A stretch of DNA of 20,759 nucleotides, taken from contig DDIL01000043.1 in the NCBI GenBank assembly GCA_002338515.1, positions 81,436 to 102,194 of the forward strand, read 5' to 3'. The notes beneath the pieces are model-generated. The model saw only the letters and a list, made by a program, of their open reading frames with translations. It had not been told where the DNA came from and ran no database searches. Each line of letters starts with the position of its first letter. Position 1 is the stretch's first letter. Positions 15,085-20,759 of this stretch are shown here, one piece after another. Made by a program: the position numbers and the translations under genes. Source of the DNA: Glaciecola sp. UBA1851. Lineage in GTDB: Bacteria; Pseudomonadota; Gammaproteobacteria; Enterobacterales; Alteromonadaceae.

Positions 15085-16599
15085 ATGTCGTTAGAATACC
15101 CCAAAAAGCAAGGATACATAGTAAATGAACCATATGGTATCCCTGACTTTGCAAGAGTTAAGGTATTAATTGTTGGCGATATAATGCTAGATAAATACTA
15201 TCAAGGCACAACCGACCGTATTTCACCTGAAGCGCCAGTACCTATTGTTAATGTAAAAAACACAACGGAAAGACCGGGCGGTGCCGCAAACGTTGCTGTT
15301 AATGCAGCCATGTTAGGTGCAAGCGTTACCCTATTAGGTTATGTCGGGAAAGATAATGCATCAAAGTCTATTTCTAACGCATTATCCGCATTAAACGTAG
15401 ATTGTAAATTCATTTCAGTAGATGAGTTATCTACTATCACAAAAATGCGCGTATTAAGTCGGAATCAGCAATTATTACGATTAGACTTTGAGCAATCATT
15501 TAGCGAAATTGATAGTGGCTCATTGATTAAGTTATTTGAAGAGTCTATTAAAGGCGCAGATGTGGTGGTTTTTTCAGATTATGCCAAAGGAACATTATCT
15601 TGCATTGAATCGTTGATAAAAATAGCCAGAGCAAGTCAAAAGCCAGTCATTATAGATCCGAAAGGAAGTGATTTTGATAAATATGCTGGCGCTACCGTCG
15701 TTACCCCAAATTTGTCTGAGTTTAACCTTGTAAATGGTGCGTCGACATCTGAAGCGGAACTACAACAAAAAGCTGAAAGGTTATGTTTGAAAAATAATAT
15801 TTCAAGTTTGCTACTGACGCGATCAGAACAGGGTATGAGCTTATATACACTCAAAGAGTCTACATCTGGTAATAATGATATGTCGTCAGCTGTTAAAGCT
15901 CTGCACTTGCCTGCTAAAGCAAGAGAGGTATTTGATGTGACAGGGGCAGGTGATACTGTTGTTTCAACATTGGCTTGTTCATTAGCTGCAGGGCTTGATA
16001 TTGAGCATGCTAGCCAATTAGCTAATTATGCTGCCGGTGAAGTTGTTGGTAAAATAGGTACATCAAGTGTAACTAGTACCGAGTTAGCCCTTGCATTAAG
16101 TAAAAACCAAGAGCTAAACAAAGGCATACTGAATCAAGAACAATTGTTGCAAGCGGTAAAACAAGCGCAGTCAATGGGCGAAACAGTAGTCATGACAAAC
16201 GGATGCTTTGATATTTTGCATAGTGGCCATGTTAGTTATTTGAAACAAGCAAGCAAACTTGGAGATAAACTAATAGTTGCAGTGAACTCTGACAATACGG
16301 TTGAAAAATTAAAAGGGTTGGGCCGTCCAATCAATAGTGTGGTAAGAAGAATGGCCGTACTTGCAGGGTTATCTTCAGTTGATTGGGTGGTTGAGTTTAC
16401 CGAAGATACTCCGGAAAGGTTAATAAGTGAACTTTTGCCTAACGTTTTGGTGAAAGGGGGCGATTATACTATAGAGCAAATAGCGGGTGGTAAACAAGTA
16501 GCAGAAAATGGTGGACAAGTTTTAGCTTTAGATTTTGAAGAAGGCGTGTCAACATCTGCAATTATCTCGCAAATTGTTGATCCACAGATCAAACAATAA
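15085..16599 (+). CDS. hldE: Bifunctional heptose-7-phosphate kinase / heptose-1-phosphate adenylyltransferase
   Basis: HldE makes ADP-heptose for the lipopolysaccharide inner core: the N-terminal kinase phosphorylates D-glycero-beta-D-manno-heptose 7-phosphate at C1, and the C-terminal domain, after GmhB, adds AMP. With the start at ATG 15085 (AGAGAG just upstream) it has 504 residues, against about 477 in E. coli. Kinase (PfkB/ribokinase) motifs are GDIMLDKYY (31-39), RISPEAPVPIV (45-55), RPGGAANVA (63-71) and DVTGAGDT (284-291, Asp290 as base). The cytidylyltransferase-type motif is TNGCFDILHSGH (371-382), and GVSTSAII ends the domain. Extra length comes from a longer N-terminus and a small Ser/Asn-rich insertion around 255-270. 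The frame is open upstream to 15019, but this would add 22 residues unlike the family. Confidence 0.96.
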   Translation: MSLEYPKKQGYIVNEPYGIPDFARVKVLIVGDIMLDKYYQGTTDRISPEAPVPIVNVKNTTERPGGAANVAVNAAMLGASVTLLGYVGKDNASKSISNALSALNVDCKFISVDELSTITKMRVLSRNQQLLRLDFEQSFSEIDSGSLIKLFEESIKGADVVVFSDYAKGTLSCIESLIKIARASQKPVIIDPKGSDFDKYAGATVVTPNLSEFNLVNGASTSEAELQQKAERLCLKNNISSLLLTRSEQGMSLYTLKESTSGNNDMSSAVKALHLPAKAREVFDVTGAGDTVVSTLACSLAAGLDIEHASQLANYAAGEVVGKIGTSSVTSTELALALSKNQELNKGILNQEQLLQAVKQAQSMGETVVMTNGCFDILHSGHVSYLKQASKLGDKLIVAVNSDNTVEKLKGLGRPINSVVRRMAVLAGLSSVDWVVEFTEDTPERLISELLPNVLVKGGDYTIEQIAGGKQVAENGGQVLALDFEEGVSTSAIISQIVDPQIKQ

Positions 16600-16763
16600 T
16601 TTTATATGCTTATATCTTAGCCGTTCAAATTATTGTTATAACAAGGTGTTTTCAAGAAAGGTACAGCTGATTTCTATCAGTATGAATGTGTAGTAATGAT
16701 AATTGTTTGATTATAGATTTATTACAATTTAAACATATCCTTTTGAACAAAAGTTCGCTAGTG

Positions 16764-16792
16764 TTAACGATTACGGATAGCACTATTATAAT
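16764..16792 (+). promoter_or_regulatory. Candidate promoter of the XrtA-associated ATPase gene
   Basis: TTAACG (16764-16769) lies 17 bases before an exact TATAAT (16787-16792). The predicted start would fall at about 16799, inside the GGAAGTGAG ribosome-binding sequence (16797-16805), giving an almost leaderless message; this lowers confidence. The rest of the 201-base gap after hldE shows no terminator. Confidence 0.35.
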
Positions 16793-16809
16793 TTACGGAA
16801 GTGAGAAAA

Positions 16810-17958
16810 ATGTACGAAAGTTATTATGGTTTAAATTCTAAACCTTTTCAGTTAACCCCTGACCCTGCTTTTTTTTTCGCGAGTAAATTACATAAACGAG
16901 CTATGTCATATTTGCAATATGGCTTATCACAAGCCGAGGGTTTTATTGTTATTACCGGCGATATAGGTACCGGCAAAACGACTATTGCAAATAGCCTATT
17001 GAATGATATTGAAGAAGACATTCACGCTGCACAAATAGTCACCCCAAAATTATCACCCGATGAAATTGTGAAAATGGTAACGGCTAAGTTTGGTATTGAT
17101 ACAACTGGCAAAACCAAAACCGATTTATTAGAAAGTTTACAATCTTATTTGGAAGATTTAGCTAAAACTGGCAAGCGAGCGCTTTTGTTGGTTGATGAAG
17201 CTCAGAACCTTCCGCTTGAGACTATCGAAGAATTAAGAATGTTGTCTAACTTCCAGCAATCGGGCAAACCGCTTTTGCAAAGCTTTTTGTTAGGGCAAGC
17301 AGAATTACAACCTATTCTTCGTGCGCCCAATATGGAGCAGTTTAGACAAAGAATTGTCGCTTCATGCCATCTTGCACCACTCAATTTAGAAGAATGTTGT
17401 AAATATATCGATTACAGAATGCAGCATGCAGGTTGGGATAGAGGCGAGTTGTTTGATGAGGATGCATTTGGCGCAATTCACAAATTTACAAAAGGTGTAC
17501 CCAGAAAAATAAATACCCTGATGGATAGGATTTTATTATTCGGTTTCCTTGAAGAAGTTGAAAAGTTCACTAAGGATCATGTTGAGCAAGTAATTGTTGA
17601 GGTGCAAGCAGAGATGTTTGTGCCTGAGAGCAACCAATTGCCTGAGCCTGAAGAAGTAATGGTAGCACCTGTATCTGTTTCTAAGCCTGAGGTAGCTCAA
17701 GAGCCAGTTGTGAATACAAGCCAGCAGAACAACGTCGAGGTAACTGATCCAAAGCCATCATCAGCTCCTCAGAAGCACTTAACGCCTAATGGTAATGAAA
17801 TACAAGATGTAGATTATTATAAAGACATGCTAGGTGAATTAGTTGATGCACTTGATGATGCAATTAAACATAAAGTCAAGCTCACGCAATATATTGATAA
17901 ATTGCTTAAGAAGAAGTACCAAAGTTATGTCCGTTTGAAAGAGGACGGAGAGGAGTAA
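16810..17958 (+). CDS. XrtA/PEP-CTERM system-associated ATPase (ExeA-like AAA+)
   Basis: A 382-residue cytoplasmic ATPase of the ExeA/GspA-like group. The opening MYESYYGLNSKPFQLTPDP and FFFASKLHKRAMSYLQYGL is the hallmark of the family accompanying XrtA exosortase/exopolysaccharide loci (TIGR03015 type). Walker A is GDIGTGKTT (50-58), Walker B LLLVDEAQ (125-132); QFRQRIVASCHLAPL (177-191) and GVPRKINTLMDR (229-240) are the sensor and arginine-rich regions. After about residue 260 a Pro/Glu/Val-rich linker leads to a charged helix (about 326-370: DVDYYKDMLGELVDALDD) ending in a Lys-rich stretch and an acidic tail. ATG 16810 is preferred to GTG 16801 because GGAAGTGAG lies properly before it. 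It follows hldE in direction but has a 210-base gap, and it converges on the outer-membrane barrel gene. Confidence 0.88.
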   Translation: MYESYYGLNSKPFQLTPDPAFFFASKLHKRAMSYLQYGLSQAEGFIVITGDIGTGKTTIANSLLNDIEEDIHAAQIVTPKLSPDEIVKMVTAKFGIDTTGKTKTDLLESLQSYLEDLAKTGKRALLLVDEAQNLPLETIEELRMLSNFQQSGKPLLQSFLLGQAELQPILRAPNMEQFRQRIVASCHLAPLNLEECCKYIDYRMQHAGWDRGELFDEDAFGAIHKFTKGVPRKINTLMDRILLFGFLEEVEKFTKDHVEQVIVEVQAEMFVPESNQLPEPEEVMVAPVSVSKPEVAQEPVVNTSQQNNVEVTDPKPSSAPQKHLTPNGNEIQDVDYYKDMLGELVDALDDAIKHKVKLTQYIDKLLKKKYQSYVRLKEDGEE

Positions 17959-18047
17959 AAGCGCTTGCGCAGATGCATTTACTCGTTGATGTTTATGTCA
18001 CTTTAAAATAACCTTTAAATGTCAATTACTTGGTATGTACCATACAA

Positions 18048-19724
18048 CTATCTAAAGCGCCCGTTTGCTAGCTGATAGCTTATTCTAAAAGTTATTCTGC
18101 GGTCTGTTAATGGGCCGTTTAGGCCTCTAAATTCATTATCAAAGATATCAATTTCACCATTCCTGTTTAGGTAACTAAACATTAACGATGTAGTGAATTT
18201 CCTTGATAGTTTCCTTGCTAGTTCAATACTATATTCATTTGATATTTGCGTCCCTAAATCGCCCGCTCGATCTTGTTCAACTTTACTAAATGTATGACCA
18301 AACTCTAAAACAGACTTTTTACTGATATCGAACGCTAAACTTGTTCGCAAGGAATAGTTATCTATTAGTCTTTCAACTTCTAATTCTTCCGTTTGTGATC
18401 GTTGCCCAATAATAGAAAAAACAGTTCTTCGACGGGTAACAGCGGTTTGTGCGGTTAAACTTTTACGAATAACTATTCTATCGTTTATATCAACACCCTG
18501 TACATTAATGGGGACGATAAATTGCTCGTCACCAAGTTCGGGTTCTAGACTATCAGATAGAGTACACTCAGATAAATCGACAACGCCTTCCTCGCAAAGC
18601 AGCAAACCAGGTTCTGTTACACTTATTAATTGGGATTGAGAATTAACCGTTTCATTATATCTAATACTTGAACGCCAATTTCTTAAGTTATGATTGAATC
18701 GAAAGCTAGCTGCATCACCGTAAAAACGTCGGGTATATTCACCTTGTACATTTGTTCGATTCGTAAGAGCCCATGCAAACTGTAAACTGACGAAATCATT
18801 TTCTTCATCTTCTAAGCCAGATCTAGCCTCAGTTTTAGAGCGGTTATAGGCTATTTCTACAAATCTTTCTTGGCCTAATTGATAAATAAGGCCAAGGCCA
18901 GCAGAGTAAAATTCATTTAGCCCATCTATTTCACTGTCCGTTTCTGTTTTTATTTCATTATTTTCATAAAAACCATTAATGGCTAGCGCTATATTTTTAT
19001 AAAGATTAATGTCGACAGAAGCATTTAAACTTTGGCTAATAAAATCCTGTCTAGATTGTCGTTTTAATTCTGTAGCAGAGCCGGTTAAATTAACTCGAAC
19101 ACCAGTAACGTCTGTTCCAGATGTTAAGGTAAAGCTAGTGCCAAAAGACTCATTATCAAAAAAACTGTTAACCGGTGTGGTATCTTCGATATCTCTTTCG
19201 AATTCGCTTTTACTGTAGCGACTTTGTAGAGTAAGCCCAAAATAATCACCGCGGGGAAGGTTTAAATTTGCACTTATTGCACTTGCATTGAGTTTGCCAA
19301 GGTTATCAGAATTAAGCAGAAAATCGTCAACATCAAAACTCTCTATACGATCGCTTAAATAACGTTGTGAACCATTGGCATTTAAGCTAAAGAGTGTGTC
19401 AACAATTTGATATCGTCCAGAATAATTATATTCTGCATAATTTTGAGAAACGGATTCGTCGTTAAGATCTCGTCTAATATGATTGTTAGAAGCTCGACCT
19501 TGTAAAGATAATTTGGGACCAGCATAATTAACGAATAAATAAGGTACAATAACCTGATTGTTTACGTCAAATTGGGCGTCGTCCTCTTCTGTCGTCACCT
19601 CTTGCTTTACTAAATCAGTGTCTACCCCAACGCTATAAGTGACTTGTCCTGCATTCACTTCTGACGATAGAAATATATGCAATGATATTAACGCTAAAAT
19701 GCCGCTCCTATCTATTTTCTTCAT
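18048..19724 (-). CDS. Outer-membrane beta-barrel protein, PEP-CTERM/XrtA-associated (TIGR03016 type)
   Basis: A 558-residue exported protein. MKKIDRSGILALISLHIFLSS then EVNA|GQVTYSVG is a clear signal peptide. The body is made of alternating hydrophobic/polar beta strands rich in Asn, Ser, Arg and aromatic residues, ending ITFRISYQLANGRFR, as in outer-membrane barrels. Length, composition and the position next to the tyrosine autokinase match the barrel family found in XrtA-linked exopolysaccharide loci, presumably a polymer secretion or surface-attachment component; the role is inferred from context. Two cysteines ten residues apart (near 376 and 386) could form a disulfide in a loop. I chose ATG 19724 because GGAAGGGAAT lies immediately before it, overlapping the GTG/TTG alternatives upstream. 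It starts 50 bases after the autokinase stop, so the two are probably cotranscribed. Confidence 0.82.
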   Translation of the reverse strand: MKKIDRSGILALISLHIFLSSEVNAGQVTYSVGVDTDLVKQEVTTEEDDAQFDVNNQVIVPYLFVNYAGPKLSLQGRASNNHIRRDLNDESVSQNYAEYNYSGRYQIVDTLFSLNANGSQRYLSDRIESFDVDDFLLNSDNLGKLNASAISANLNLPRGDYFGLTLQSRYSKSEFERDIEDTTPVNSFFDNESFGTSFTLTSGTDVTGVRVNLTGSATELKRQSRQDFISQSLNASVDINLYKNIALAINGFYENNEIKTETDSEIDGLNEFYSAGLGLIYQLGQERFVEIAYNRSKTEARSGLEDEENDFVSLQFAWALTNRTNVQGEYTRRFYGDAASFRFNHNLRNWRSSIRYNETVNSQSQLISVTEPGLLLCEEGVVDLSECTLSDSLEPELGDEQFIVPINVQGVDINDRIVIRKSLTAQTAVTRRRTVFSIIGQRSQTEELEVERLIDNYSLRTSLAFDISKKSVLEFGHTFSKVEQDRAGDLGTQISNEYSIELARKLSRKFTTSLMFSYLNRNGEIDIFDNEFRGLNGPLTDRRITFRISYQLANGRFR

Positions 19725-19774
19725 ATTCCCTTCCAACACATTAGACTAATTTAAGCTTAGGTGACTATTATCAA

Positions 19775-20758
19775 CTAATATTCGTTTCCGTAATAGTGAT
19801 AGCCATAATAGCCATACTTCTCTGCGGGTTGTTTTGATTTATTTAATACAAAACCAATCGCCATTTCTGGGTTCAATCGCTCTACTGCGGTTTGAATATC
19901 ATTCATTCTAGAGCGCCCTTCTTCGGCCACAATAACAGCTTGGCCAGCCAAGTTTGCTAGTATTGCTGACTCATTGATACCGATTAGAGGGGGAGTATCT
20001 ATTATTACTACACGGTCTGGATATCGATTAGAAAACTCTTCAACTGTTTCACGCATCATTGTTGAAGCTAACAACTCAGTAGAAAGATGGTGAGTTTGCC
20101 CTGCTGGAATAATCTTTAACTTAGGCACATTAGTGTGATAAATCACATCCCCTAAGTCTTTCACATCCCCTAACAAATATTCCATCAGTCCAGTATCTTC
20201 GTCTAAATCTAATGTTCTCAGAACGTTAGGCTTGAGTACATCCGCATCAACTAATAATACAGTTTTATCTTGTTCAGCAGCGATGCTAATAGCTAAGTTA
20301 GTAGCAGTAAATGTTTTACCTTCTGATGGCCTAGCACTACTAACCATAATAATATTACTGTTAGTGATTGTTGAAGCTAGAGGCCCAAACGCATTTTGAA
20401 GCAATTTTCGCTTAATCTCGCGATATTCTTCATTAATCAAATTTCGTGCACTCTCCAAACTAACAAAACCAAGACGCTCCAAACGCTCCAAGTCTATAGT
20501 AAGCGTTTTGTCTTTCTTTCCCATCGGTTTAGATTCTTTTACCGCAGGCTGGTTAGTGGCAGGAACAGCCTTTGCGTTTGGCTTAGATGCAATATTGGCT
20601 TCAGCTTGTTCGCTTAACACTTCATTTGGCGCGGTTGTATTCTCTATTTTTTGTTGGGCTTCAGCACTCGTTTTTTCAGCTTTGGTTTTATTAGACACGT
20701 CTTGAGCGCGTTCAAGAGATGTTCTAGGTGTGTTTTCGCTCTTCTGTTTTTCTGCCAA
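19775..20758 (-). CDS. XrtA-associated tyrosine autokinase (BY-kinase; 5' end uncertain or cut)
   Basis: A cytoplasmic bacterial tyrosine kinase of the CpsD/Wzc-C type, which by cycles of autophosphorylation regulates polysaccharide polymerisation together with a separate membrane chain-length protein. Counting from a TTG at the right edge, Walker A is SSARPSEGKT (140-149), Walker A' VLLVDADV (167-174), Walker B VVIIDTPP (230-237). NEEYREIKR (109-117) resembles the oligomerisation motif of the family. The tail YGYYGYHYYGNEY has seven tyrosines in thirteen residues, the expected autophosphorylation cluster. Residues 1-85 are low-complexity (Ala, Lys, Glu, Asn, Thr) with SLERAQD near the start as in XrtA-associated kinases. 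The frame is still open at the edge, so the true start may lie outside. The chain-length partner would be expected upstream, beyond the window. Confidence 0.88.
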   Translation of the reverse strand: MAEKQKSENTPRTSLERAQDVSNKTKAEKTSAEAQQKIENTTAPNEVLSEQAEANIASKPNAKAVPATNQPAVKESKPMGKKDKTLTIDLERLERLGFVSLESARNLINEEYREIKRKLLQNAFGPLASTITNSNIIMVSSARPSEGKTFTATNLAISIAAEQDKTVLLVDADVLKPNVLRTLDLDEDTGLMEYLLGDVKDLGDVIYHTNVPKLKIIPAGQTHHLSTELLASTMMRETVEEFSNRYPDRVVIIDTPPLIGINESAILANLAGQAVIVAEEGRSRMNDIQTAVERLNPEMAIGFVLNKSKQPAEKYGYYGYHYYGNEY

Positions 20759-20759
20759 C

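Noticed and set aside
15044..15154. Longer form of the GIY-YIG protein starting at 15154
   Set aside because: The extra 37 residues overlap hldE coding sequence and exceed the normal family length; the GTG at 15043 gives a family-length protein.
17959..18047. GCGCTTGCGC and TGGTATGTACCA inverted repeats as a bidirectional terminator between the convergent ATPase and barrel genes
   Set aside because: Stems are four or five base pairs with two-base loops and lack T-runs, so they are not credible terminators.

Overview
The window is AT-rich chromosomal DNA from a marine-type gammaproteobacterium. The gene content (FadE, GlnE, HldE, an LpxL-type acyltransferase, a DUF3081-like small protein, an XrtA/exosortase exopolysaccharide locus) fits the Alteromonadales, perhaps Colwelliaceae such as Colwellia or Thalassotalea. 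That placement is inference from gene families and base composition; no rRNA or tRNA gene is present to fix it. I saw no CRISPR array, insertion sequence or prophage gene.

Layout. (1) 1-583: a beta-lactamase-type serine hydrolase, cut by the left edge. (2) 822-4813: a four-gene minus-strand operon reading acyl-CoA dehydrogenase (ACAD10/11 type), aminoglycoside-phosphotransferase-like kinase, short-chain dehydrogenase, bile-acid/sodium-symporter-family transporter. The kinase plus dehydrogenase pair is the split form of animal ACAD10/ACAD11 and resembles LvaA/LvaC of levulinate catabolism, so the operon is a candidate 4-hydroxy-acid degradation module. (3) 5034-5615: thymidine kinase. (4) 5900-8146: FadE-type acyl-CoA dehydrogenase with a strong terminator and an upstream region holding a promoter, a FadR-like operator and overlapping palindromes. 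(5) 8555-10664, plus strand: a small DUF3081-like protein, an LpxL-type lipid A acyltransferase and a membrane-anchored protein with a TcpQ-like C-terminus. (6) 10624-13707: GlnE on the minus strand, overlapping the TcpQ-like gene tail to tail. (7) 13815-14714: a tandem DUF350 membrane protein; 14735-15043: a YhbQ-type GIY-YIG protein on the minus strand; 15085-16599: HldE. (8) 16810-20758: the edge of an XrtA/PEP-CTERM-type exopolysaccharide locus with a system-associated ATPase (plus strand) facing an outer-membrane beta-barrel protein and a tyrosine autokinase (minus strand, cut by the right edge).

Themes. Three regions concern the cell envelope (LpxL for lipid A, HldE for inner-core heptose, the XrtA-type genes for exopolysaccharide). 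Two concern acyl-CoA metabolism (FadE for ordinary beta-oxidation, the ACAD/kinase operon for an unusual acyl substrate). GlnE and Tdk are housekeeping genes. The observations most worth following are the putative 4-hydroxyacyl-CoA operon, the fadE control region, and the inverted ATPase with its unusual C-terminal extension.
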